Below, piece by piece: positions 35,122 to 44,387 of a DNA stretch of 64,000 nucleotides. The stretch spans positions 868,001 through 932,000 of the forward strand of contig NZ_JAWHTC010000002.1 of the NCBI RefSeq assembly GCF_032586155.1, in the 5' to 3' direction. The DNA is from JAWHTC01 sp032586155. GTDB lineage: Bacteria > Pseudomonadota > Alphaproteobacteria > Rhodobacterales > Rhodobacteraceae. Position 1 is the first letter of the stretch; the number at the start of each line of letters is the position of its first letter. Position numbers and translations under genes: made by a program. The notes under the pieces are model-generated. The model saw only the letters and a program-made list of their open reading frames with translations, was not told the origin of the DNA and searched no databases.

Positions 35122-36030
35122 TTATGCTGTGTTAGAGCCGCTTTTCTCGGTTTCTGCGGCCAAGAGCCGCTCGGCAACTTTCAGTGGTATGGTCAATTCG
35201 GTCAGCGCGAACCTGATGTCGCGCTGCAATGACTCGTTGGTAAAAAACAGCCCGCCAATCGAATACAAATCACGCGGCATGCTCAACGCGACATGGATCA
35301 CGTCATAAGTCCTCACTACAGAATAGAGCCGACAGCCATCCAGCCCATCCAGTTCCGCCAAGGCACTCAGATAACCTTCGAGCTCCGACTCGAGTCGGCG
35401 CTCGGGGTCCGCCATGAACACGAGGTATTCATTGCCTGCCGGGCTCCTGACCCGATGCACTTCGTGCAGATTCTTCAGCCCCAACCGCGGCCCGGAAAAG
35501 AACCCCGGCGTCGTGTCCTCTTCAAGCCCCATCAAGAGCCAATCCTTGCGCGTTTGGTTGGCAAGGCTCACCACCATCCCGTTGAACAATCTTTTCTTGT
35601 TCTTGCCTTCAGTGGTGATTTCAACTTCCACAGTCTCAAGGCTGCGACCCCCGGCTTCCCCAGTGACCCAATCCTCTGCCCGTTCGATTGCACGATCCGG
35701 CAACAACCCGCTATCAATCAACGCCTGCACCCGACCCGCACAAGGCCGGTAGGAAAACCCCAAAGCCCCTACCACATGCGGCAGAACCGTCTGCGACACG
35801 TCCTTTCTGAACTTCGCGATCAGTTTGACGGCAATGGCGCCCGCACCCAACGCGGGCACCAGGAACACGGGCGTATACCGGCCCAGCGCAATGGCCGGGC
35901 CAAGCGTTGACAGAACAATAATCACACAGACCCCGATTGCGGCCAGGTAAGACCAGCGTTTTTTCCTGAGCTCTGCGAGCGGTTGTTCCAATGCCGTGTC
36001 GATAGTCGGGTCACCGGTAATCACGATCAC
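35122..36030 (-). CDS. DUF3137-like membrane protein
   Basis: A 302-residue protein with two N-terminal membrane helices, YLAAIGVCVIIVLSTLGPAIAL and FLVPALGAGAIAVKLIAKF, and a large cytoplasmic domain. HVVGALGFSYRPCAG and the FNGMVVSLANQTRKDWLL segment match the DUF3137 pattern; function unknown. GTG 36030 or GTG 36024 start translation; AAAGG upstream fits both. Two genes on the same strand, the sulfotransferase-like and aminotransferase genes, lie immediately upstream. Confidence 0.7.
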   Translation of the reverse strand: MIVITGDPTIDTALEQPLAELRKKRWSYLAAIGVCVIIVLSTLGPAIALGRYTPVFLVPALGAGAIAVKLIAKFRKDVSQTVLPHVVGALGFSYRPCAGRVQALIDSGLLPDRAIERAEDWVTGEAGGRSLETVEVEITTEGKNKKRLFNGMVVSLANQTRKDWLLMGLEEDTTPGFFSGPRLGLKNLHEVHRVRSPAGNEYLVFMADPERRLESELEGYLSALAELDGLDGCRLYSVVRTYDVIHVALSMPRDLYSIGGLFFTNESLQRDIRFALTELTIPLKVAERLLAAETEKSGSNTA

Positions 36031-36043
36031 TTACCTTTCCCAC

Positions 36044-36742
36044 TTACAACTTTACGGCTTTCATTTTCTCGTAATGGGGCAAGGCGGCACCAAGGACCGG
36101 ACGCAACTCGTTGGGAACCTCCGGCAATGGCCCCTCGGCGCCGGCAAACCCGGTCGAGCTCCACACCGCGCCATACCAATGCTTGGCCCAGACCCCGTCA
36201 TCCTTGTGCCCACCCGTGGGCCAGCTCAGCATGCCTGCCTCCCAATCCAGCCCTATTGCATCACACAGCTTGCGCAACATGCCTTCGGGATCGTCACGGA
36301 TGTCATGGCTGTCGATCACTACACCTCCGAACTGATCATACAGTTCCGCCTGCTGGGCAAACCCGATATCCTCCAGCGTCGGATTTTCCCGTTTCGCGAC
36401 GTAACTCGCGATGACGCGCGCCGGGTGGCGGATCAGAAACACATTGACCACATCGCGCATCCAGTCCCGTGGCACCCCCTCGATCATATGCTGGGTCATG
36501 TGCTTCTGATAGAAATGCTCTTTCCCGTCTGGATTAGACCCTAGCAAGGCCTTTTCGACCTCTTTCGGGTCTTTCGATTGCGACGCCAGGATCTCGTCCC
36601 GCATCGGATGATCCAGCCCCGTCATGTCTAAGTAAGCCGCATAGAACGGCTCATCCACCACCGCGCAATCACCCCGCGCGCCGAACGAATACATCATCGC
36701 CGTCGACAGGTTGCGCGGCCCGCTCCACATTGCAATCCTCAT
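36044..36742 (-). CDS. P-loop sulfotransferase-like protein
   Basis: A 232-residue protein of the sulfotransferase/P-loop type. The N-terminus MRIAMWSGPRNLSTAMMYSF (counted 20) contains the PAPS 5'-phosphosulfate-binding-like PRNLSTAMM, and VFLIRHPARVIASY is the 3'-phosphate-binding-like segment. The family includes enzymes and structural relatives with lost activity; the acceptor is unknown. Its ATG overlaps the stop codon of the aminotransferase gene by one base (TGATG), so the two proteins are made together. Confidence 0.75.
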   Translation of the reverse strand: MRIAMWSGPRNLSTAMMYSFGARGDCAVVDEPFYAAYLDMTGLDHPMRDEILASQSKDPKEVEKALLGSNPDGKEHFYQKHMTQHMIEGVPRDWMRDVVNVFLIRHPARVIASYVAKRENPTLEDIGFAQQAELYDQFGGVVIDSHDIRDDPEGMLRKLCDAIGLDWEAGMLSWPTGGHKDDGVWAKHWYGAVWSSTGFAGAEGPLPEVPNELRPVLGAALPHYEKMKAVKL

Positions 36743-37650
36743 CACGTGCCCTCCTGCGCAACAAGATCCTTATAGAGATCGCGCAACCGTTGCGTCACCG
36801 GCCCCATCTCGCCCGTGCCGATCTGCCGCCCGTCAATCTCGCTCACCGGGGTCTGCGCCCCGAAGGTGCCGGTCAGGAACGCCTCATCGGCACCATAGGT
36901 ATCGACCAGCGAATAGTTCCGCTCAAAAACCGGTATGTCATTCGCCCGGCAAAGGTCGATCACCTTCTGGCGGGTGATTCCGTTCATGCAGTAATCCCCG
37001 GAACTGGTCCAAACCGCACCCTTCCGAACGATAAAGAAATTGCAGGCATTGGTGGTGTTCACGAACCCGTTCACGTCCAGCATCAGAGCTTCATCCGCCC
37101 CCGCCTTCTCGGCCGCGATACAGGCCAGGATACAGTTCAGCTTGGAATGCGAATTCAGCTTGGGGTCCTGAGTCATTGGCAGCCCCCTTATATGCGGCAC
37201 GGTGGCCAGCCGGATCGGGCGTGGCAGCGACGGTTTCGAGTGCTCCATGATGATCGTCACCGTCGGCCCCTGCTGGCTGAGCGATGGATGCTGAAAGGGC
37301 CGCGTCTTGACCCCCCGCGTCACCATCAGCCGCGCGTGGGCGTCGCTGGTCATGCCGTTGCCTTTTTGCGTTTCCATCAAGGCGGCGATCATCTCATCCC
37401 GGCTCATCCCGATATCAAGATCAATCGCCTTGGCCGCCTCGAACAGTCGGTCCATGTGTTCCCCCAGAAAGGCCCACACGCCATCATAAAGGCGCAGCCC
37501 TTCCCACACCCCGTCGCCCAGCATAAAACCGCTGTCGTAAACGCTGACAACGGCTTCGGCCTTGGGCACCAGCCGGCCGTTCAACCAGATCAGGATTTCC
37601 TCGTTCCGGGCATCCTCTGCAGCCTGGTGTGTTGTGACGTGATCATTCAT
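36742..37650 (-). CDS. Class IV aminotransferase (BCAA/D-amino acid type)
   Basis: A 302-residue fold-type IV pyridoxal-phosphate aminotransferase, the group of branched-chain and D-amino acid aminotransferases and aminodeoxychorismate lyase. DSGFMLGDGVWEGLRLYDG marks the N-terminus, the catalytic Lys is probably 164 in DPKLNSH, and Glu187 with NTTNACNFF forms the cofactor pocket. Substrate cannot be decided; the extra QHPSLSQQG loop is unusual. ATG 37650 has GGAGGAGCG upstream. Overlaps the sulfotransferase-like gene. Confidence 0.85.
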   Translation of the reverse strand: MNDHVTTHQAAEDARNEEILIWLNGRLVPKAEAVVSVYDSGFMLGDGVWEGLRLYDGVWAFLGEHMDRLFEAAKAIDLDIGMSRDEMIAALMETQKGNGMTSDAHARLMVTRGVKTRPFQHPSLSQQGPTVTIIMEHSKPSLPRPIRLATVPHIRGLPMTQDPKLNSHSKLNCILACIAAEKAGADEALMLDVNGFVNTTNACNFFIVRKGAVWTSSGDYCMNGITRQKVIDLCRANDIPVFERNYSLVDTYGADEAFLTGTFGAQTPVSEIDGRQIGTGEMGPVTQRLRDLYKDLVAQEGT

Positions 37651-37794
37651 GTGCGCTCCTCCACTGCCGCGCACGCTAGGGGCGCGTTTTGGGTAACGCA
37701 AGCTCACCTCTGCGTGACTTCCGGTTTCATGGGATTGGCGCAGCGAAGTTCACGCGGCAACGTTCCGAAAGACGTGCCCGAAAGGATATGCCCC

Positions 37795-38457
37795 ATGACC
37801 AGTTCGATGCAGAATCTGAAACCCTTGTTTCTAAGTACGCTGATTGCCGTTGCCTTGATGCTGCAATGTGGCCGCGCCGATGCCGGTCCGCGCGAATCGC
37901 TGATTGTCGCGGGCGGATGCTTCTGGTGTGTCGAGGCGGATTTCGAGAAAGTCCCGGGTGTGATCGAGGCCGTGTCCGGCTATACCGGCGGTAAAACCAA
38001 GAACCCGACCTACAAACAGGTCACGCGCGGTGGCACCGGCCATTACGAGGCGGTCAAGATCACCTTCGACGCGGGACGGGTCAGCCGCGAAAAGCTGCTG
38101 CATCTTTTCTTCCGCTCGATCGATCCCACCGATGCAGGCGGGCAGTTCTGTGACCGCGGCAAAAGCTATCGCACTGCCATTTTCGTCTCTAACAATGCGG
38201 AAAAGGCGCTTGCCACCAAGGCCAAGGCCACCGCCCAGGCCGCGCTTGGCAAAAAAGTTGTTACCCCGATTCTGGGCACCAAGACCTTCTATCCTGCCGA
38301 GGCCTATCATCAGGATTACTACAAGGGCTCTAAGATCATCGTGACCCGCGCCGGCCCCAAGAAGCAGTCGAAAGCCTACAAGTTCTATCGCAAGTCCTGT
38401 GGCCGTGATGCCCGCGTCAAGCAGCTTTGGGGCAATGCGGCGGCCTTTAGCGGCTAA
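37795..38457 (+). CDS. msrA: Secreted peptide-methionine (S)-S-oxide reductase MsrA
   Basis: A 220-residue MsrA that repairs oxidised methionine. Residues 1-30 form a signal peptide (LFLSTLIAVALMLQCGRADAG), so it works in the periplasm. The catalytic GGCFWC places the nucleophile at Cys42, with Cys45 close by, and recycling cysteines (QFCDRG, KSCGRD) later. GFETYHQDYY-type AEAYHQDYY closes the active site. AAAGGA precedes the ATG. Stop codons of msrA and the ribokinase-like gene touch (TAATCA) on opposite strands. No msrB is in the window. Confidence 0.93.
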   Translation: MTSSMQNLKPLFLSTLIAVALMLQCGRADAGPRESLIVAGGCFWCVEADFEKVPGVIEAVSGYTGGKTKNPTYKQVTRGGTGHYEAVKITFDAGRVSREKLLHLFFRSIDPTDAGGQFCDRGKSYRTAIFVSNNAEKALATKAKATAQAALGKKVVTPILGTKTFYPAEAYHQDYYKGSKIIVTRAGPKKQSKAYKFYRKSCGRDARVKQLWGNAAAFSG

Positions 38458-39333
38458 TCAGCCATTCATCAGCGCATCTACCTCGTCACGGGCGGGAATC
38501 GCATCCGCCGTGCCGGGCCGTGTCACATGGATGGCCGAGGCCGCGCTGCCCAATCGCATCGCCTCCTCTGCGCTCATCCCTTGATCCAGCCCAGCCACCA
38601 CATAACCGATGAAACAGTCCCCTGCCCCCGTGGTATCCACAGGGGTCACCGCATGGGCGGGCACCTCAATCACTTCTCCCGATTTCAAATCATGCCACGC
38701 CGCACCCTGGCTGCCCCGTGTGATCAAGACATGCGCAACGGACAGGTCTTCGATTTTGATCGACAGCGCCTTTGACAACTGGCCGGCCTCGACCGCGTTC
38801 ATCACCAACACATCCGTGTGCGGAAGCATCTCTTGCACTGCCTGCGCATCGAAGGGGGCTGCCGAATAGATCACTTGCAGACCCCGGCGTCGCGCCTCCT
38901 GCGCGGCTTCAACCTGCAAGTTGGTTTCGTTCTGAAGCATCAGGCTATCCCCTGAACTGGCCGCCGAGAGTGTCGATTTCAGCTGAGTTAGAGACTGTCT
39001 TATGTTCGCACCCGAGAAAATCACGATCGCATTTTCGCCCTGCGGATCAACGTTGATAATCGCATGGGCCGTTGGGGCATCGACGGTCGAAACATGCGCT
39101 GTGTCCACGCCGAACTCACGCAATCTCTGCACGGCCCAAGCACCATCCAGACCGACAGCCCCGATGTGGACCACCGACGATCCGGCAAGGGCAGCCGCGA
39201 CCGACTGGTTCGCGCCCTTGCCGCCAAGCCCCGTGGAATGCCCGGTCGCCGCAAGCGTTTCCCCCGGGCGCGGCAGGTGTGGCACGGAATAGAACAGATC
39301 GGCATTGATGGATCCGAGGTTGTAAATGGTCAT
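38458..39333 (-). CDS. Ribokinase-like PfkB kinase
   Basis: A 291-residue carbohydrate kinase of the PfkB family. The N-terminal GGKGANQSVAAA is the ribokinase-type substrate segment, and DTTGAGDCFIGY (from residue 233; base Asp239) is the ATP/anion-hole motif. Typical substrate ribose, but other sugars and nucleosides are possible and no sugar transporter lies nearby, so I give no symbol. Its stop is immediately adjacent to the msrA stop on the other strand. Confidence 0.85.
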   Translation of the reverse strand: MTIYNLGSINADLFYSVPHLPRPGETLAATGHSTGLGGKGANQSVAAALAGSSVVHIGAVGLDGAWAVQRLREFGVDTAHVSTVDAPTAHAIINVDPQGENAIVIFSGANIRQSLTQLKSTLSAASSGDSLMLQNETNLQVEAAQEARRRGLQVIYSAAPFDAQAVQEMLPHTDVLVMNAVEAGQLSKALSIKIEDLSVAHVLITRGSQGAAWHDLKSGEVIEVPAHAVTPVDTTGAGDCFIGYVVAGLDQGMSAEEAMRLGSAASAIHVTRPGTADAIPARDEVDALMNG

Positions 39334-39364
39334 TGGGGGCGCTCCCGCAAGGGAGGCGGCCCCG

Positions 39365-41620
39365 TCAGCCCACTTTACAGGCCGCCAGCACCGCCATGTT
39401 GAGAATATCGTTCACGGTCGAGTTAGAGGAACAAATCTGGATCGACTTGTCCACGCCCGAAAGGATCGGGCCGATAACCGTTGCGTCCGCCATCTCCTGC
39501 ATCAGCTTGACCGAGATCGAGGACGAGTGCCGCGCCGGTACCACCAGGATGTTGGCCGGGCCCGACAAGCGCTGGAAGGAATACCCGGCCTGCGCCTGGG
39601 TGTTCAGCGCCACATCAACCGTCATCTCGCCTTCATATTCGAAATCGACCCCGCGCTGATCCAATACGTTGGGCGCAAGATGCATCTTCTCGGCCCGTTC
39701 CGAGCGCGGGTAACCGAATGTGGAGAAGCTAACGAACGCCACCCGCGGCTCAAGCCCAAGATGGCGCGCCACATCCGCCGAACGCTCGGCGATATTGGCA
39801 AGGTCTTCCTCATCCGGCCATTCATGCACCAACGTATCGGCAATCAGCACGATCCGTCCCTTGTGTAGGACTGCCGTAACCCCAACTGCGCCATGCTCGG
39901 CATCCACGTCGAACACATGATTCATCAGGTCCAGAACGTGGGCGGATTTCCGCGTGGCGCCAGTGACAAGCGCATCTCCATGCCCATGTGCCAGCATCAG
40001 TGCCGAGAATACATGGCGATCCCGCGCGGCGAGACGGTGAATGTCGTGCCGGTCGAAGCCTTTGCGCTGGAGCCGCTCGTAAAGGAACTCCTTATACTCG
40101 TCCAAATATGCGGTGTTGGCGGCGTTCACCACTTCCAGCTCGGATACCGCATCACCCAGCCCCTCGGCGGTCAGCTTGGTCTTCACATCGGCTTCGCGGC
40201 CCACGACGATCGCCTTGCCCATGCCGGCGCGCTGATATTGCACTGCAGCGCGCAGCACACGGCTGTCGTCGCCCTCGGCAAAGATCACCGTGCCCTGGGC
40301 GGCGCGCGCCCGCGCATTCAGGCTACGCAGGATGCTGGCCGTCGGGTCCATCCGGCTTTTCAGGGTCAGCTCATAGGCATCCATATCAATGATCGGGCGC
40401 CGCGCCGCGCCGGTATCCATCCCCGCTTGTGCCACCGCGGGCGGGATCACATAAATCAAACGCGGGTCAAACGGCGTCGGGATGATGTAGTCACGGCCAA
40501 ACGACAGCTTCTTGCCATAGGCCATGCCGACCTCATCCGGCACGTCCTCGCGCGCCAACCGGGCAAGCGCCTCGGCACAGGCGATTTTCATCTCGTCATT
40601 GATGGCACGGGCGTGAATATCCAGCGCCCCACGGAACAGGTAGGGGAAGCCCAGCACGTTGTTCACCTGGTTCGGGTAGTCACTGCGCCCGGTCGCCACG
40701 ATGGCATCTTCGCGCACCTCGTGGGCTTCTTCCGGCGTAATCTCGGGGTCCGGGTTCGCCATGGCAAAGATCACCGGGTTGTCGGCCATGTCCAGCACCA
40801 TCTGCTGTGTCACCGCCCCTTTTGCCGACACGCCAAGGAACACGTCTGCCCCCTTCATCGCCTCTTCCAGCGTCCGCAGCTCGGTCGCTACTGCGTGGGC
40901 TGATTTCCATTGGTTCATGCCCTCGGTGCGGCCCTGGTAAATCACACCCTTGGTGTCGGCGACGATACAGTTCTCGTGCCGTGCCCCCATGCGTTTCAGC
41001 AACTCGATACAGGCGATCCCGGCGGCCCCAGCCCCGTTCAGGACAATCTTGCAATCCTCGATCTTCTTGCCACTGATATGCAGCGCATTGATCAGGCCCG
41101 CCGCACAAATCACCGCTGTGCCATGTTGATCGTCATGGAACACCGGTATGTCCATCTGTTCCTTGAGCGTCTGCTCGATGATGAAACATTCCGGCGCCTT
41201 GATGTCCTCAAGGTTCACCCCGCCAAAGGTCGGCCCCATCAGGCGCACGGCATTGATGAATTCCTCGGGGTCTTCGGTGTCCAACTCGATATCGATCGAA
41301 TTCACATCGGCGAAGCGTTTGAACAGGACCGACTTGCCCTCCATCACCGGCTTGCCGCCCAGCGCCCCGAGGTTCCCCAAACCCAGAACCGCCGTACCAT
41401 TGGAAATCACCGCCACAAGGTTGCCCTTGTTGGTATAATCATAGGCCAGCTCGGGGTTCGCCGCGATATCCTCGCATGGCACGGCAACGCCCGGAGAGTA
41501 TGCCAAAGACAGGTCCCGCTGCGTCGTCATCGGCACCGTCGCCTGCACCTCCCACTTGCCGGGAGTAGGCTCCAGGTGAAATTGCAGCGCGTCTTCGCGG
41601 GTAAACTTTGTCTTGGTCAT
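39365..41620 (-). CDS. maeB: NADP-dependent malic enzyme with phosphotransacetylase-like C-terminus
   Basis: A 751-residue MaeB. Residues 1-430 are the malic enzyme, decarboxylating malate to pyruvate with NADP; Asp/His motif FHDDQHGTA at 161-169 and dinucleotide loop GAGAAG at 196-201. Residues about 440-751 are a phosphate acetyltransferase-like domain (ILVVPARHSSS and GPILSGVDKSI at the end) that in this protein family is regulatory rather than catalytic. Single-copy, minus strand, divergent from mutS with 127 bases between starts. Confidence 0.96.
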   Translation of the reverse strand: MTKTKFTREDALQFHLEPTPGKWEVQATVPMTTQRDLSLAYSPGVAVPCEDIAANPELAYDYTNKGNLVAVISNGTAVLGLGNLGALGGKPVMEGKSVLFKRFADVNSIDIELDTEDPEEFINAVRLMGPTFGGVNLEDIKAPECFIIEQTLKEQMDIPVFHDDQHGTAVICAAGLINALHISGKKIEDCKIVLNGAGAAGIACIELLKRMGARHENCIVADTKGVIYQGRTEGMNQWKSAHAVATELRTLEEAMKGADVFLGVSAKGAVTQQMVLDMADNPVIFAMANPDPEITPEEAHEVREDAIVATGRSDYPNQVNNVLGFPYLFRGALDIHARAINDEMKIACAEALARLAREDVPDEVGMAYGKKLSFGRDYIIPTPFDPRLIYVIPPAVAQAGMDTGAARRPIIDMDAYELTLKSRMDPTASILRSLNARARAAQGTVIFAEGDDSRVLRAAVQYQRAGMGKAIVVGREADVKTKLTAEGLGDAVSELEVVNAANTAYLDEYKEFLYERLQRKGFDRHDIHRLAARDRHVFSALMLAHGHGDALVTGATRKSAHVLDLMNHVFDVDAEHGAVGVTAVLHKGRIVLIADTLVHEWPDEEDLANIAERSADVARHLGLEPRVAFVSFSTFGYPRSERAEKMHLAPNVLDQRGVDFEYEGEMTVDVALNTQAQAGYSFQRLSGPANILVVPARHSSSISVKLMQEMADATVIGPILSGVDKSIQICSSNSTVNDILNMAVLAACKVG

Positions 41621-41747
41621 GTCGTAATCCGTGCGTGGAGTCAGGGCCTCTTACACGCGCTGCGCGCGCTGCTCAACCGAAACAGGGTCTTTAATGCCGC
41701 GCGTTGGGTTTGTAAGGTCATCAGACAATGAAAACCGGGGGGCTTTC

Positions 41748-44387
41748 GTGAGCACAGGTAAATCCGCCGTCACACCGATGATGGCGCAGTATCTCGAGAT
41801 CAAAGCGGGCTATCCCGGCGCTCTGCTGTTCTATCGAATGGGCGATTTCTACGAGCTGTTTTTCGACGATGCCGTCGCAGCATCCGAGGCGCTGGACATT
41901 GCGCTGACCAAGCGCGGCAAGCATCTGGGTGAAGATATCGCCATGTGCGGCGTGCCGTTCCATGCCGCCGAGGGCTACCTGCTGACGCTGATCCGCAAGG
42001 GTTTCCGCGTCGCCGTCTGCGAGCAGATGGAAAGCCCCGCCGAGGCAAAAAAGCGCGGCTCGAAATCCGTGGTGAAACGCGACGTGGTACGGCTTGTCAC
42101 CCCCGGCACGCTGACCGAAGATTCCCTGCTCGAGGCCCGCAAGCACAACTTCCTCTGCGCCTATGCGGATGTGCGCGGTGAAGCGGCGCTAGCCTGGGTC
42201 GACATCTCTACCGGCGCCTTTCACGTGCTGCCATTGCCGCCGGTCCGGTTGGGCCCTGAACTCGCCCGTCTCGCCCCATCCGAAGTGGTGGTGTCCGAGG
42301 CCCAAGAGGTCGATTTGGCCGAGTTAGTGACGGAATCCGGGGCCTCGATTACCGCACTGGCCCGCTCCGCCTTCGACTCGTCCTCTGCGGAAAAACGCCT
42401 GAAATCCCTCTTCGGCGTTGGTGCGCTCGATGCCTATGGCCAGTTTGCCCGCCCCGAACTTGCCGCCATGGGCGCCATCGTTGAATGGTTGGAAATCACC
42501 CAGAAAGGCAAGCTGCCGATCCTGCAGGCCCCGGTGCGCGAGATCGGCGCGCGGGTCATGCAAATCGACGCCGCCACCCGCGCCAATCTCGAACTCACCC
42601 GCTCTCTGTCGGGCAAGCGTCAGGGCTCGTTGCTTGCCACCATCGACCGCACCGTCACCGCCGGGGGTGCTCGTTTGCTGGAGCGCCGCCTCTCGGCCCC
42701 ATCCCGCACGCTCGATGTGATCACAAATCGTCTCGATGCCGTTGGGTTCGCCCTCGAAAACACTCGAATCGCCGCCGATCTGCGCGAATCCCTCCGCTCG
42801 GTGCCCGACCTTGACCGCGCCCTGTCGCGCCTTGGACTGGAACGGGGCGGTCCCCGCGACCTGACCGCCGTGCGTAATGCCCTGACCCAGGCCGACGCCA
42901 TCGCCGGGATGATGCCCGACGAGCTGCCGGTGCAACTAACTGAAGCCGCCACTGCCCTGCGTGGTCACGACGCGTTGCTCGACCTGCTTGACCAGGCCCT
43001 CATCGCCGAACCGCCCTTGCTCGCCCGCGACGGCGGTTTCATCGCCAAAGGCTTTGACGAGGAACTCGACGAATGCCGCCAACTTCGCGACGAAGGCCGC
43101 GGCGTGATCGCAGGCATGCAGGCGGAATACACGGAACAAACCGGCATCCAGTCGCTCAAGATCAAGCACAACAACGTGCTGGGCTATTTTGTCGAGGTCA
43201 CCGCCACCCACGCCGACAAGATGCTGTCGGAACCGCTGTCCGAAACATTCAAACATCGCCAGACAACCGCCAACCAGGTGCGCTTCACCACCGTACCGCT
43301 GTCGGAAATCGAAACCAAGATCCTCAACGCCGGCGGCCGCGCCATCGAGATCGAAAAGCGTCTCTATTCCAGCCTAAGTCAGGCTATTCTGGACGTGTCA
43401 GACCGCCTTTTCGCCGCTGCTCGCGGCCTGGCAGAGTTGGACCTCGCCACGGCTCTGGCCGATCTGGCACGCGGCGAAAACTGGAACCGTCCCCGCATGG
43501 ATGACAGCCGCAAGCTGATCATTGAAGGGGGCCGTCACCCGGTTGTCGAACAGGCGCTTAAGGCCGCGGGCGAACCTTTCATCGCCAATGACTGTGCCCT
43601 TGGCAATAGCGATGACATCTGGCTGTTGACCGGCCCCAACATGGCCGGTAAATCGACCTTCCTCCGGCAAAACGCCCTTATTGCCGTGCTGGCCCAGATG
43701 GGCTCTTTCGTGCCCGCCGCCAGCGCCGAAATCGGCGTGGTCAGCCAGCTGTTCAGCCGTGTCGGCGCCAGCGATGACCTCGCCCGCGGCCGCTCGACCT
43801 TCATGGTGGAAATGGTTGAAACCGCCGCCATCCTGAACCAGGCCGACGACCACGCCTTGGTGATTCTCGACGAAATCGGCCGCGGCACCGCCACCTATGA
43901 CGGGCTTTCCATCGCCTGGGCCACGCTGGAACACCTGCACGACGCCAATGGTTGCCGGGCGCTCTTCGCCACCCATTACCACGAGATGACCACGCTTTCG
44001 ACCAAGCTCGACCGTGTCGAAAACGCCACCGTCACCGTCAAGGAATGGGAAGGCGAGGTGATCTTCCTGCACGAGGTCCACAAGGGCGCCGCCGACCGCT
44101 CCTACGGTGTGCAGGTGGCCAAACTCGCGGGCTTGCCCCCCGCCGTCGTGGCGCGCGCCAAGGTGGTTCTGGAGGCGCTTGAAAAGGGCGAGCGCGAAGG
44201 CGGCGCGACGCAAAAGGCGCTGATCGACGACCTGCCGTTGTTCTCGGCAACCCCGCTGCAAGCACCAACCGCCCAACCTCAAGAAAGCGCGGTTGAGGCC
44301 ATGTTAGAGACGATTCATCCAGACGAAATGACCCCCCGCGACGCGCTTCAGGCGCTTTACGATCTGAAAGAGGCATCAAAGAAATGA
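41748..44387 (+). CDS. mutS: DNA mismatch repair protein MutS
   Basis: An 879-residue MutS. The mismatch-contact Phe34-Tyr-Glu36 in GDFYELFF, the clamp and connector domains, and the C-terminal ABC-type ATPase are present; Walker A is GPNMAGKST at 629-637 and the signature LARGRSTFMVEM and DEIGRGTATYDGLS follow. GTG 41748, with GGGGGG six bases upstream, is the preferred start; the frame is open further upstream but without family support. The stop overlaps the start of the histone-deacetylase-family gene (ATGA). Confidence 0.96.
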   Translation: MSTGKSAVTPMMAQYLEIKAGYPGALLFYRMGDFYELFFDDAVAASEALDIALTKRGKHLGEDIAMCGVPFHAAEGYLLTLIRKGFRVAVCEQMESPAEAKKRGSKSVVKRDVVRLVTPGTLTEDSLLEARKHNFLCAYADVRGEAALAWVDISTGAFHVLPLPPVRLGPELARLAPSEVVVSEAQEVDLAELVTESGASITALARSAFDSSSAEKRLKSLFGVGALDAYGQFARPELAAMGAIVEWLEITQKGKLPILQAPVREIGARVMQIDAATRANLELTRSLSGKRQGSLLATIDRTVTAGGARLLERRLSAPSRTLDVITNRLDAVGFALENTRIAADLRESLRSVPDLDRALSRLGLERGGPRDLTAVRNALTQADAIAGMMPDELPVQLTEAATALRGHDALLDLLDQALIAEPPLLARDGGFIAKGFDEELDECRQLRDEGRGVIAGMQAEYTEQTGIQSLKIKHNNVLGYFVEVTATHADKMLSEPLSETFKHRQTTANQVRFTTVPLSEIETKILNAGGRAIEIEKRLYSSLSQAILDVSDRLFAAARGLAELDLATALADLARGENWNRPRMDDSRKLIIEGGRHPVVEQALKAAGEPFIANDCALGNSDDIWLLTGPNMAGKSTFLRQNALIAVLAQMGSFVPAASAEIGVVSQLFSRVGASDDLARGRSTFMVEMVETAAILNQADDHALVILDEIGRGTATYDGLSIAWATLEHLHDANGCRALFATHYHEMTTLSTKLDRVENATVTVKEWEGEVIFLHEVHKGAADRSYGVQVAKLAGLPPAVVARAKVVLEALEKGEREGGATQKALIDDLPLFSATPLQAPTAQPQESAVEAMLETIHPDEMTPRDALQALYDLKEASKK

